A stretch of DNA of 64,000 bases, taken from positions 124,001-188,000 of the forward strand of contig NZ_RYDV01000006.1 in the NCBI RefSeq assembly GCF_003971065.1, written 5' to 3'. The position numbers were made by a program, and so were the translations under genes. Below, piece by piece: positions 27,581 to 36,239 of this stretch (position 1 is the stretch's first letter; the number at the start of each line of letters is the position of its first letter). The stretch comes from Candidimonas sp. SYP-B2681. GTDB taxonomy: Bacteria > Pseudomonadota > Gammaproteobacteria > Burkholderiales > Burkholderiaceae_B. The notes under the pieces are model-generated. The model ran no database searches. It saw nothing but the letters and a program-made list of their open reading frames with translations, and was not told where the DNA came from.

Positions 27581-28567
27581 TCAATTCAACTTGATATTGG
27601 CTTTCTTGATGATTTCGCCATACATGACTGTGTCTTTTTGAATAAGCTTGCTCAGGTCTGCCGGAGTGCTACCGACTGGCACGAAGCCGGAATCCTTGAA
27701 CGTTTTCTTTACCTCTGGTTCCTGAACAATTTCAGCGATCTCTTTCGATACGCGGTCGACGATGTCTTTTGACGTGCCGGCTGGGGCCAGCAAGGCCGCC
27801 CACGAATTCATTTCGAAGCCCGGGAAGCCCGCCTCGCCCATGGTGGGAATATTGGGTTCATCATCCCAACGCTTTGCAGAAGTAATCGCCAACGCCTTCA
27901 GTTTGCCCTGCTTCACGTATTGCATTGGAACCAGAATCGGGTCAAACACCATGGACACCTGACCGCTAAGCAAGTCGGTGAGTATCGGGGCGCTGCCTTT
28001 ATAGGGAATATGGGTCATGGCCAGACCCGCTTGCAAACCGAAATTGGCGCCTGTTAAGTGCGCACTGGAGCCCGCACCGCTCGACGCATAGGTGAGTGTG
28101 TCTGGATGCTTTTTCCCGTAATCCACAAGTTCAGCCACCGTTTTGACGGGCAGCTTATCGCTGACGAACAAAAACAAGGGCAGATCGGCCACATGCGAGA
28201 TGGGTTCGAAGTCTTTGAAGGAATAATTCAGCTTATACAGATGCGGGTTTACGGTATAGGCGGCCAACACCATCACAAAGGTATAGCCGTCGGGCTTGGC
28301 CTTGGCGGCTGTGGCGGTGCCGATGGTGCTGTTTGCACCCGGCTTGTTGGAAATGACGACCGGCTGGCCCAGACGTTCAGAAAGGCGTTTCATCACGACA
28401 CGAGACACGGTGTCGGTGGACCCGCCCGGGGTATACGGGACGATCACCTCGATAGGTTTCTCGGGCCATGCGGCAGCCTGCGCAGGCACGTTGGAAGCGG
28501 CTGCCACAATACCGCTTATCATCAGCGCAGCAAACGTGGTTTTTCGTGTCGTGTTGGCTTTGATCAT
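27581..28567 (-). CDS. Bug-family TTT periplasmic substrate-binding protein (orphan)
   Basis: 328 residues. Signal peptide to AQAAAW (about residue 33), then PEKPIEVIVPYTPGGSTDTVSR, AKPDGYT and TYASSGAGSSAHLTG. GGGAGAGAC precedes the start at 28567 and a UUCG-loop terminator follows the stop, so this looks like a monocistronic unit. No enzyme gene lies in the same transcript; its ligand cannot be guessed from neighbours. Confidence 0.92.
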   Translation of the reverse strand: MIKANTTRKTTFAALMISGIVAAASNVPAQAAAWPEKPIEVIVPYTPGGSTDTVSRVVMKRLSERLGQPVVISNKPGANSTIGTATAAKAKPDGYTFVMVLAAYTVNPHLYKLNYSFKDFEPISHVADLPLFLFVSDKLPVKTVAELVDYGKKHPDTLTYASSGAGSSAHLTGANFGLQAGLAMTHIPYKGSAPILTDLLSGQVSMVFDPILVPMQYVKQGKLKALAITSAKRWDDEPNIPTMGEAGFPGFEMNSWAALLAPAGTSKDIVDRVSKEIAEIVQEPEVKKTFKDSGFVPVGSTPADLSKLIQKDTVMYGEIIKKANIKLN

Positions 28568-28714
28568 TATTTTGTCTCTCCCTGATTACTTGTTAATAAA
28601 CAGCTTCTGTCAGCGCCTTAGCTTAGCATTGGACACCCGGCGCGCAACTTGCGATTTTCATCCAGGCCGCTATAGCGATATGATCACGGCTGGCTGAACC
28701 AGCCCTTTTGCAAC

Positions 28715-29149
28715 ATGAGCATTCCAATGACAGACATTCCAGACGGCTATCGCGAGCGCCACCATAACAGCGAATTCACCAATCTATGCGGCCCTTTCTA
28801 TGAAAAAGTAGAAAACGGCAAACAGATCGAATTGGCGCTACGTATTTCTAACAAGCACAGAAATCTTCGTGGCATCACTCACGGTGGCCTGCTGGTCACA
28901 ATTGCCGACAGCGCCCTTGGTGACGCTGTCGCCGACGCCTATGGCGACGAAGTCGGTACAGTCACCGTAAGCCTGACCAGCGAGTTCTTCAAAGCCGCAA
29001 AAATAGGCGACTGGGTCGTGGCGCGGGCGTCAATACAGAAACAAGGGCGGCGAATGGCGTTCGCCGATTGTTTCCTGTACGTAAATGAAGAAAAAATCTT
29101 TCGGGCGAGTGGCGTGTTTGCCATCGTGGAACGCAAGGGCGGACGCTAG
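28715..29149 (+). CDS. PaaI/YdiI-family hotdog thioesterase
   Basis: 144 residues with a single hotdog domain. The central helix region reads NLRGITHGGLLVTIADSALGDAV, containing the HGG motif of PaaI-type acyl-CoA thioesterases, and the strand VSLTSEFFKAAKIGD follows. A start at 28715 or at the second ATG, 28727, is possible; neither has a strong ribosome-binding site. It stands alone between a divergent Bug gene and a convergent FMN-dehydrogenase gene. Confidence 0.85.
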   Translation: MSIPMTDIPDGYRERHHNSEFTNLCGPFYEKVENGKQIELALRISNKHRNLRGITHGGLLVTIADSALGDAVADAYGDEVGTVTVSLTSEFFKAAKIGDWVVARASIQKQGRRMAFADCFLYVNEEKIFRASGVFAIVERKGGR

Positions 29150-29192
29150 CTGGCCCCGATAGAGCCATACCCGTATCACTCGCGGTCCAGCA

Positions 29193-30407
29193 CTAGCTTA
29201 CGGACGCGCTGTAAGGGTCAAGCCGCTGAAAGAAAACGCTGCTACTCGATAAGGCTCGAATACTGTGTTTGGTAATACTATTTACGTCCGTAAGACCGAG
29301 CATTGCCGTATTGCGCCTAACCTCGGCGCAAAGCAGATCCAAAGCATGGTCCACGCCCCTTTTTCCGCCTATTGCGGCCGCGTATCCGAATGGCCGGCCG
29401 ACAAATACGAACTTGGCGCCGAGGGCGAGCGATTTCAAGACGTCCGTACCGCGCCTGATTCCACTGTCCATCATGATAGGTATTGTGGGACAGGCCTCCA
29501 CGATTTCTGGAAGCACACGCAAGGGAGACACGGTGCCATCCAGTTGGCGACCGCCATGATTCGACACAATGATGCCATCGACGCCGTTGGCTACAGCCAG
29601 CCTCGCATCCTCGGTCGCGATGATGCCTTTCACAATTAGTTTGCCAGCCCAAAGCTTTCTTATTAGGCGCAAATGATCCCAATTAAGATGCCCCCGGTCG
29701 GAAAAATCTCGCAATACGTTGCGCGAAATAATAGGTACACCCCGGCTAGCGTAATTATTTTCGAAGTGGGGGATCCCGCTGTTATACACAGTGCGTAGAA
29801 GAGTACCTATGGTCCATCCAGGGTGACGGATTCCATCCAACATCAGCTTCATTGTGGGTCGTAAGGGCGTTGAGAAACCGGCACGAATATTGTTTTCCCT
29901 ATTCGCCGCTACCGGCGTATCAACGGTGATAACCAATTTCTCGTATCCCGCAGCGGCTACGCGTTCGATCAAGCTAATAATTTGATCATCACGGCCTGGC
30001 AAATAGGCTTGAAACCATACGTTTTTTCCGATGGTGGCGACATCTTCCAGGCGCGTCAAAGAAGAGCCGCTCATGATCATCGGTACATTCTTGCCAAGAG
30101 CGGACTCTGCCAGCACGCAGTCGCCCCGATATGCCGATATGGCGCTCAGCCCCATTGGCGCGATACCGACGGGCGACGAGTACGTGTCTCCCCATAAAGT
30201 AACTTCGGTATTCACCTTCGAGACGTCGGATAACACGCGTGGCACAAATCCCAGTTCGGCGAATACCGCACGGTTGTCGTGAAATGAGGAGTTGGTTTCG
30301 GTCGCGCCCGATACATAACCAAAAATCGACTTGGGCAAAAACTTTTGCGCCTCTACCTCGAAATCATCAAGACACAAAAGTCGCTCAAGTCTTTTCTTGG
30401 AATACAT
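29193..30407 (-). CDS. FMN-dependent alpha-hydroxyacid dehydrogenase/oxidase
   Basis: 404 residues of the L-lactate dehydrogenase (LldD) / glycolate oxidase / mandelate dehydrogenase family. It begins with an LCLDDFEVEAQKFLPKSIFGYVSGA segment, has the FMN-binding PVGIAPMGLSA, and carries the active-site motif SNHGGRQLDG (catalytic His). It oxidises an L-2-hydroxy acid to the 2-oxo acid. It is the last gene of a minus-strand operon with Bug, D-2-hydroxyacid dehydrogenase and RraA-type genes, so it likely handles the opposite enantiomer of the same substrate. Confidence 0.88.
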   Translation of the reverse strand: MYSKKRLERLLCLDDFEVEAQKFLPKSIFGYVSGATETNSSFHDNRAVFAELGFVPRVLSDVSKVNTEVTLWGDTYSSPVGIAPMGLSAISAYRGDCVLAESALGKNVPMIMSGSSLTRLEDVATIGKNVWFQAYLPGRDDQIISLIERVAAAGYEKLVITVDTPVAANRENNIRAGFSTPLRPTMKLMLDGIRHPGWTIGTLLRTVYNSGIPHFENNYASRGVPIISRNVLRDFSDRGHLNWDHLRLIRKLWAGKLIVKGIIATEDARLAVANGVDGIIVSNHGGRQLDGTVSPLRVLPEIVEACPTIPIMMDSGIRRGTDVLKSLALGAKFVFVGRPFGYAAAIGGKRGVDHALDLLCAEVRRNTAMLGLTDVNSITKHSIRALSSSSVFFQRLDPYSASVS

Positions 30408-30460
30408 AATTGTTGGTTCATTAAAGTAGAGTATGGTTTGAAATGACGGTCGCAGGACTT

Positions 30461-31459
30461 CTATTCAGACCAAGGAGTCTCTTCCCAGAATTTTTTGAAC
30501 AGTTTCTCATTCGCTTCGAGCTCGGCTTTGTAGTCGCTGGGAGGCAGGTAGCGTAAAGGGACGAATAGCTTTTTGGCCTGGTCACGAAATCCCGGATCGT
30601 TCACAGCCTGCTGGACTGCCCCAACAAGCTTCGCGGAAACGTCCGCAGGCAACCCTTTCGGCGCGCCGATACCGCGCAAAGACGCCATAATTATGTTGTG
30701 ACCTTGCTCTTTGAATGTGGGTAAATCGGGAGCCAGGTCCGCACGTTGCTCGCCCATTACACCAAGGTCCAGCATCGGTGATCCGCCCTTTATGTAGGCA
30801 AGAACTTCGCCAATGTTCATAGCAGCGACCATGATTTCGCCGCTTGATATCGCGCTGCGCACTTCGCCTGCTCCTTTGTAGGGAACGTGGGTCATTTTCG
30901 TACCAGTCCCCTTCTGAAACAATAGCATGGCAAGATGGTCGTCGGAACCTACACCAGTCGTGCCAACGGTGACTTTGCCCGGATTGGCCTTCGCGTAGTC
31001 GACCAGATCCTTAAGCGATTTAATATTCCCCTTGCTATTAACCGCGAAGCTGTCGGGATCATCGATTAAGTTCCCGATAAGATCAAAGTCTGTCCAGTGG
31101 AACTGACTTTTTCGCTCAATAGGAATGGTAATCATGTTGGGCGTGTTCAAAAAACCTATGGTGTAACCATCTGGCTTTGCGCGTGCGACCTCGCCGAATC
31201 CAATAGCACCACCCGCGCCAGGACGATTAAGTACGACGATGCGTGCTCCATTGCCCAAATATTTTTCAATGTAGGGCGCGATAGCGCGCGCAACCAGGTC
31301 TGTGCCACCGCCTGGACCGTAGGACACCACCATATTAATGGGGCGTTCGGGATAGGCTGCCTGAGCCACGGGCAGCAGTGAGCCAATAGACAGCGCACAC
31401 GCCATTACGCCAAGCGCTATCAGTTTTCGGCTAATCATTGTTTTAGAATTTTGATTCAT
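30461..31459 (-). CDS. Bug-family TTT periplasmic substrate-binding protein
   Basis: 332 residues. Signal peptide to VAQAAYPERP (about residue 34), MVVSYGPGGGTDLVARA, AKPDGYT, and TVGTTGVGSDDHLAML in place of the commoner TYASSG motif. CTGGAGAC precedes the start. It lies 53 bp upstream of the FMN-dehydrogenase gene and 24 bp downstream of the D-2-hydroxyacid dehydrogenase gene, so the receptor is embedded in a catabolic operon; a 2-hydroxy acid is the natural guess for ligand. Confidence 0.92.
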   Translation of the reverse strand: MNQNSKTMISRKLIALGVMACALSIGSLLPVAQAAYPERPINMVVSYGPGGGTDLVARAIAPYIEKYLGNGARIVVLNRPGAGGAIGFGEVARAKPDGYTIGFLNTPNMITIPIERKSQFHWTDFDLIGNLIDDPDSFAVNSKGNIKSLKDLVDYAKANPGKVTVGTTGVGSDDHLAMLLFQKGTGTKMTHVPYKGAGEVRSAISSGEIMVAAMNIGEVLAYIKGGSPMLDLGVMGEQRADLAPDLPTFKEQGHNIIMASLRGIGAPKGLPADVSAKLVGAVQQAVNDPGFRDQAKKLFVPLRYLPPSDYKAELEANEKLFKKFWEETPWSE

Positions 31460-31483
31460 GTATGTCTCCAGTCTTATGATGGA

Positions 31484-32512
31484 CTACAAAATATTGAGCC
31501 GCGCTAAAAAATTCGGTAAAACCTCTTTATTAATAAGGCGAGCCGGCGCTTGCCCATGACAAACTTCCAGGATTTGTTCGGCAGCCATTCTCGCCACGTT
31601 CTTCCTCCCTTCATGAGTCACGCCCGCTGTGTGATAAGTCGAGACCACGTTGCTCAAACTCAGTAAAGGATGATCGGCGGGTGGCGGCTCTATCAGCCAA
31701 ACGTCGAGGCCCGCCCCTCCTAGGTGACCCGAAGCCAAAGAATCGTATAAGGCCGACTCATCATGAATGCCCCCACGGGCTGTCGATATGAAGTAGGCGC
31801 CCCGTTTCATTTTCTTAAACACGTCCGCGCCAAACAAGCCGTTGGTCTCGTGAGTACGAGGGCAATGAAGTGAGACGATATCGCTGGATGCCAAGAGTTC
31901 TTCAAGTGAAACAGATTGCGCGCCCCGCGCTGAAATAAGCGACTCGTCTAGGTAAGGATCGTATGCCAGCACCCGCATGCCAAATGCAGCGGCAAGCTGA
32001 GCTGTCCGCGTTCCTATGTGACCCAGCCCAACAAGGCCCAGGACCTTGCCATTCAGTTCGTGGCCCATCAGGTCCTCGCGCGAGAATCCCGTATCCCTTT
32101 TGAGCCTGATATCTGACTCCACGATGCGTCGCAACACGGCGAGCATCAGCCCAATGGTATGTTCAGCGACTGAATTGGCATTGCCACCCGCTTGGTTCAT
32201 CACCGCAATACCGGCTTCCGTGCATGCTCGCACATCGACGGTGTCGTACCCTGCTCCCGAGGTGGAAACACACACTAGATTGGGACAGCGTTGTATCAGC
32301 TCTTGCGTGACGAGCCAGGTAGGCGGCACCTCGTCCTTTGCTGCTGAAATATGGTAGATATCAGCCTGGCTCAAATGGGGCCAATTGATGTCCGGCGAAT
32401 CACCGATATTTAAAACCTTCAGGCTGACATTCGCGCTTGCGCCCAAAATTTCGTCGAAAACAGAATCGGTCCACAGATTCAGTCTGACCACTTTTTTCAG
32501 AGTAATAGTCAT
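31484..32512 (-). CDS. D-isomer 2-hydroxyacid dehydrogenase
   Basis: 342 residues. The Rossmann motif is LVGLGHIGTRTAQL, with an aspartate after the second strand (VLAYDPYLD), which indicates NAD. The catalytic arginine is in STARGGIHDE and the histidine in STYHTAGVTHEGR. It resembles phosphoglycerate dehydrogenase-like enzymes but is catabolic by context. It follows the RraA-type gene by 22 bp and precedes the Bug gene by 24 bp. Together with the FMN enzyme it would oxidise D- and L-forms of a 2-hydroxy acid. Confidence 0.88.
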   Translation of the reverse strand: MTITLKKVVRLNLWTDSVFDEILGASANVSLKVLNIGDSPDINWPHLSQADIYHISAAKDEVPPTWLVTQELIQRCPNLVCVSTSGAGYDTVDVRACTEAGIAVMNQAGGNANSVAEHTIGLMLAVLRRIVESDIRLKRDTGFSREDLMGHELNGKVLGLVGLGHIGTRTAQLAAAFGMRVLAYDPYLDESLISARGAQSVSLEELLASSDIVSLHCPRTHETNGLFGADVFKKMKRGAYFISTARGGIHDESALYDSLASGHLGGAGLDVWLIEPPPADHPLLSLSNVVSTYHTAGVTHEGRKNVARMAAEQILEVCHGQAPARLINKEVLPNFLARLNIL

Positions 32513-32534
32513 ATTGGCTCAATGGAAGCGAGGG

Positions 32535-33209
32535 CTAACGCACAAATTCACATTTAAGACGGACCAAAGATGCGTCTATCCACGATATGTCCAAGGTGTC
32601 GTTGGCAATATCTGTGAGCATTTTTTCTTCGACCTGGTTCTTGGCGTGGGCTGCAGCATAAATACTTTCCACATGATCAAATGGAATGCTCAACAAGCCG
32701 TCTTCGTCGCCAACGATCAGGTCGCCAGGCTCGATAATCATTCCGCCCAGGCTGATCGGAACGTTTATTTCGCCAGGCCCATCTTTATAGGGCCCCCGAT
32801 GAGTGACGCCAGCCGCGTATACGGGGAAATCGCCTTTGCCGATAGTGCCCACGTCGCGGATGGCGCCGTTAATGACTATGCCTGCGATGCCGCGCTTCTG
32901 CGCCGTACTCGTCATGATTTCGCCGATGATCGCATTGCTGAGATCGCCTCCGGCATCAACAACAATGACATCGCCTGGCTGCGCCATCGCTAAAGCCTTA
33001 TGCACCATCAAATTGTCGCCGGGACGTGTCTTTACCGTAAACGCCGGGCCCGAGAGTTTTCCTATTGCATGCATGGGGCGCAGGCTGGCCCCGCCGGCGG
33101 TTAATCGCGTCATGACGTCACTGATATTCGCTACTGGAATCTCGCGAAACTTGTTCACCCAGCGCTCGTCGACGCGACGTTTAAGCTCTAATATCCGAAA
33201 ACCCAGCAT
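32535..33209 (-). CDS. RraA-family aldolase (4-hydroxy-4-methyl-2-oxoglutarate aldolase-like)
   Basis: 224 residues with the class II HMG/CHA aldolase pattern: GDVIVVDAGGDLSNAIIGEI, then GIVINGAIRDVGTIG where the Arg-Asp pair binds substrate and divalent metal. Genuine RNase E inhibitor RraA is about 160 residues; this longer form with an N-terminal extension of about 40 residues suits the metabolic aldolases that release pyruvate from 4-hydroxy-2-oxo acids. It is first in the minus-strand operon, and an inverted repeat lies 41-93 bp upstream of its start. Confidence 0.85.
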   Translation of the reverse strand: MLGFRILELKRRVDERWVNKFREIPVANISDVMTRLTAGGASLRPMHAIGKLSGPAFTVKTRPGDNLMVHKALAMAQPGDVIVVDAGGDLSNAIIGEIMTSTAQKRGIAGIVINGAIRDVGTIGKGDFPVYAAGVTHRGPYKDGPGEINVPISLGGMIIEPGDLIVGDEDGLLSIPFDHVESIYAAAHAKNQVEEKMLTDIANDTLDISWIDASLVRLKCEFVR

Positions 33210-33249
33210 AGTCGTAACCCACCCGTGAATTATTTATTGATCTATGGAT

Positions 33250-33302
33250 TGTTCCGTTTTGAGAGGCAAGAACACGGCTTTGCTATCAACCGCCACGGAA
33301 CA
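33250..33302. promoter_or_regulatory. Spaced inverted repeat upstream of the rraA-type operon
   Basis: TGTTCCGT (33250-33257) and its exact reverse complement ACGGAACA (33295-33302) flank a 37-base spacer. They sit in the 182-bp gap between the LysR gene and the aldolase gene, in an A/T-rich setting. This could be a two-site operator for the upstream LysR protein or a leader hairpin; inference only. Confidence 0.35.
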
Positions 33303-33391
33303 GAACTGGATGAATTCTAGTAGTGGAAACGGTTATCGGAGCATAATAATTCTGCTGTCTAGTGCCAAAAGAATTGCTTTTAGCAGCGGCC

Positions 33392-34261
33392 TTAGCCGAA
33401 TACTTCTTTAGCATGCTGAACCAAAGCTTCCACCAGAGCGGTACGGGGCCCATGCTTCGCCCAGACTAAACCGATCCGTCTAATTGGCGTCCTTTCGGGC
33501 AACGGAATTTTAACGATGCCGCTCGTCTGATACCAGATTGAAAAGGAGTCGGGCACGAGAGATACTCCCACCCCACGTTCCACTAAGGAGACTATTGTCA
33601 GTAGGCTATCGATTTCCAGTCTTTGATTTGGAACGATGTTGTTATCCTTCAAATAACGATCGACCAATTTTCCGCTATGGGCCGCGCGGTCATATCTTAT
33701 AAAGGGCTCAGAAAGTAACAGGTCATGCGCGTCCCGTCCACCCAAGACCGGGGGTGCGATCACTATCAAAGGCTCCTCCTGCAAGGGCTGCCATACACAT
33801 GTCTTGCTTAACGCAAAGGGCGGCTCAATGACAATGGCAATATCGAGTTGGCCATCATGAACCTTCCGGTACAGTTCGGCGGATACGCCATAGGCTATAT
33901 AAATGGATAGCCGTGGATAAGTCTGGCAAAATTTTTCCATTAATACGGGTAAATGCGTGGTCAATGCAGAGGGAAAAACACCGAGCTTGAATTCACCATC
34001 TAACGAGCCCGTACTCGCAATAGCGTGCAAATCCCTGGCATTTTGGATGAGCGCCTTGGCGCCTTCGTAAATGCGCATCCCTGCTTCGGTCGGCTTTACC
34101 GTTTGACCTGAGCGTAGGATTAGAGTCGACTCAAGCTCTTCTTCCAGGTTTTTTATTCTTGCAGCAACCGCCCCAGAAGTAATATTTAGGCGCCGCGCCG
34201 CCTCCGCAATCGACTTGTACTCGACCACCTTAACGAAGCTTTCCAAATAATCAGTATTCAT
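33392..34261 (-). CDS. LysR-family regulator (PFIRYDR paralogue 3)
   Basis: 289 residues. Helix-turn-helix at about 16-36 (SIAEAARRLNITSGAVAARIK), linker RSGQTVKPTEAG and effector segment EPFIRYDRAAHSGKLVDRYL shared with the regulators at 18691 and 21606. It overlaps the end of the IclR gene by 11 bp and lies 182 bp upstream of the aldolase operon, all on the minus strand. Several lines of this gene count near or below 50 percent GC by hand, against clearly higher values in the overlapping IclR gene. Confidence 0.88.
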   Translation of the reverse strand: MNTDYLESFVKVVEYKSIAEAARRLNITSGAVAARIKNLEEELESTLILRSGQTVKPTEAGMRIYEGAKALIQNARDLHAIASTGSLDGEFKLGVFPSALTTHLPVLMEKFCQTYPRLSIYIAYGVSAELYRKVHDGQLDIAIVIEPPFALSKTCVWQPLQEEPLIVIAPPVLGGRDAHDLLLSEPFIRYDRAAHSGKLVDRYLKDNNIVPNQRLEIDSLLTIVSLVERGVGVSLVPDSFSIWYQTSGIVKIPLPERTPIRRIGLVWAKHGPRTALVEALVQHAKEVFG

Positions 34262-35075
34262 GCGATGCCTGCGATAGCTTCTTCACCGTTTCCCGCAGCA
34301 TGCCTGCTACCTCGCCCCGCAGGCGTTCTTCGGGCAATACACCGGCAGGTCCGCCACAACTCATCACAAAGAATCCTTCACCCGTAATGGTTGCAAAAGG
34401 CGCGGCCACGGCGTTGATACCTTGCTGCCAGTCGCCGATGGCGAAACAACAACCCGTTTCACTTAAGTCGCGGCCAGCCTGTTCGAGGACGTCAGGCGCA
34501 ACGGCCTGCCCCTCGAAACTGGCCAGCACGACGTCACGCTCGGCCGCTGGCAAAGCCGCCATATACGCACGTCCCATCGCACTGTCAGGCCCCAGCCTAT
34601 GGCCTACGGGCAAACGCAAATACAAGGCAGATGAGCCATGTATAGCCTCGACATAAGTCATCGCCTGCCCGTCGAACGCCCCCAGCGCCACGGCCGCGCC
34701 GGTCGCCTGAGCCAATTCTTCCATCAGCGGTCGTGCTAGCTGCCGCACTTCAAGATTGGCCAGCAACCCAAAGCCCAGGGCCAGTACCCCGTAGCCCGGC
34801 GAATATCGCCCGGTATCAGGGTGATAGCGCAAGTACCCCATGGCGGTCAGGGTGTAGACGATGCGGCTGATTGTGGATTTAGGCAATCCCGTTAATGTAG
34901 CCAGATCCAGATTTCCCAACGTTTTAACGCCTGGCCCGAAACAGCGCATGACGCGTAAGCCGCGCGCCAGAGCCTCGACAAAATCGGGCGATGTCTCGCT
35001 CGTCTGTAGCGCTTGCCGCTTGCGGCGGGCCGGTCGCCCATGCGCTTGCCCGGTAGCGCTGGTATCAGTAGGCAT
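34251..35075 (-). CDS. IclR-family regulator (PcaR/PobR-like)
   Basis: About 274 residues from ATG 35075. After a basic N-terminal tail (GRPARRKRQ) comes the IclR winged helix (FVEALARGLRVMRCFG, then LATLTGLPKSTISRIVYTLTAMGYL) and the effector domain with VGHRLGPDSAMGRAYMAALP. A longer start at 35153 is possible; ribosome-binding evidence is weak for both. It diverges from the Bug-GGT-Bug-ThDP operon starting at 35229, which it probably regulates. Its last 11 bases overlap the start of the LysR gene downstream. Confidence 0.85.
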   Translation of the reverse strand: MPTDTSATGQAHGRPARRKRQALQTSETSPDFVEALARGLRVMRCFGPGVKTLGNLDLATLTGLPKSTISRIVYTLTAMGYLRYHPDTGRYSPGYGVLALGFGLLANLEVRQLARPLMEELAQATGAAVALGAFDGQAMTYVEAIHGSSALYLRLPVGHRLGPDSAMGRAYMAALPAAERDVVLASFEGQAVAPDVLEQAGRDLSETGCCFAIGDWQQGINAVAAPFATITGEGFFVMSCGGPAGVLPEERLRGEVAGMLRETVKKLSQASHEY

Positions 35076-35228
35076 TAAGGTATTTCTGGAAAAAGGTTTG
35101 CATTCCTGGCCGACTGCTTCTATATTGGTTATTAGAGTGAAACTGAATTCCATTGTACGGGACTCAATACTCCGCTGACAAGAAAGTCTTTATCCACGAA
35201 CTGCACATAAAACAGATATGGAGACAAA

Positions 35229-36197
35229 ATGATCAAAGCCGGTGCTCGAATCTTGGCAACTGCCGTACTTGCCACTCTGGTCAACGTTGCAAGCGCTGCC
35301 CCATTTCCCGAACGTCCGATTACCGTCGTGACCCCGTTTCCCGCCGGAGGTGCCACCGACGCACTGACCAGGGTCCTCACTGAGCATATGGGGAAGACCT
35401 TGGGGCAGTCTTTGATCGTGGAAAACAGGGCGGGCGCGGCCACCACAATAGGCGCATCGTATGCCGCGCGCGAAAAGCCCGATGGCTATACCGTTTTACT
35501 CGCCACCAACTCCACATTGGTCACCAATCGCTACTTGTACAAGACGCTATCGTACGACCCCGACGCTTTCGCGCCCATCGGCATGATAGGCATCGGCCCC
35601 ATGGTTCTGCTTGCCAGCAAGAAACATAAATTCAACAACGTTGCAGACGTCGTAGCATTTGCCAAGAAGAGCCCCAGCACGCTAAGCATTGCTTCCTTCG
35701 GTGCTGGCACCTCGTCGCATTTGGCCGCTGAATATTTCCAGCAAGTGGCCGACATCAAAATGCTGCACGTGCCCTTCAAGGGGTCGACCCAGGCTCTGCC
35801 ACAGCTGATAGGCGGCGATATCGACCTGTTCTTTGATATGGTCGCCACCGGCATGCCTCAGGCCAAAAGCGACAAAGTCGACGTTCTGGCCATCACGAGC
35901 AAAAAGCGATTGTCGTCCCTACCCGAACTTCCCACGATCAGCGAACTGGGCTATCCCAACTTCGAAATGACAGCATGGTTCAGCCTGGTCGCCCCACAAG
36001 GCACACCCGAGGTCGTTACCGACACATTGCGCAAGGCACTGCAAGCCGCTTTGAAAGACAGCGCTGTGCGTCAACGCTTGCTTGATATGGGTATTGAACC
36101 GGGCGATGGCTCAGCCGAAGCTTTGGCCAAGCAGATTCGTACCGAAAGCCCTGTTATCGATGCGTTAGTCAAGCGCGCCAACATCACCGTTCAATAA
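35229..36197 (+). CDS. Bug-family TTT periplasmic substrate-binding protein
   Basis: 322 residues. Signal peptide to ASAAPFPERP (about residue 22), ITVVTPFPAGGATDALTR, KPDGYTVLLATN, and IASFGAGTSSHLAAEYF. It is the first gene of a plus-strand operon, 42 bp before the GGT-like gene, and is divergent from the IclR regulator. The operon contains a second Bug gene at 37870, so either two related ligands are recognised or the two have split roles. Confidence 0.92.
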   Translation: MIKAGARILATAVLATLVNVASAAPFPERPITVVTPFPAGGATDALTRVLTEHMGKTLGQSLIVENRAGAATTIGASYAAREKPDGYTVLLATNSTLVTNRYLYKTLSYDPDAFAPIGMIGIGPMVLLASKKHKFNNVADVVAFAKKSPSTLSIASFGAGTSSHLAAEYFQQVADIKMLHVPFKGSTQALPQLIGGDIDLFFDMVATGMPQAKSDKVDVLAITSKKRLSSLPELPTISELGYPNFEMTAWFSLVAPQGTPEVVTDTLRKALQAALKDSAVRQRLLDMGIEPGDGSAEALAKQIRTESPVIDALVKRANITVQ

Positions 36198-36239
36198 CAC
36201 ACGCTTTTATCCGCCTTAACTTCTACAGAGAGTCACCCT

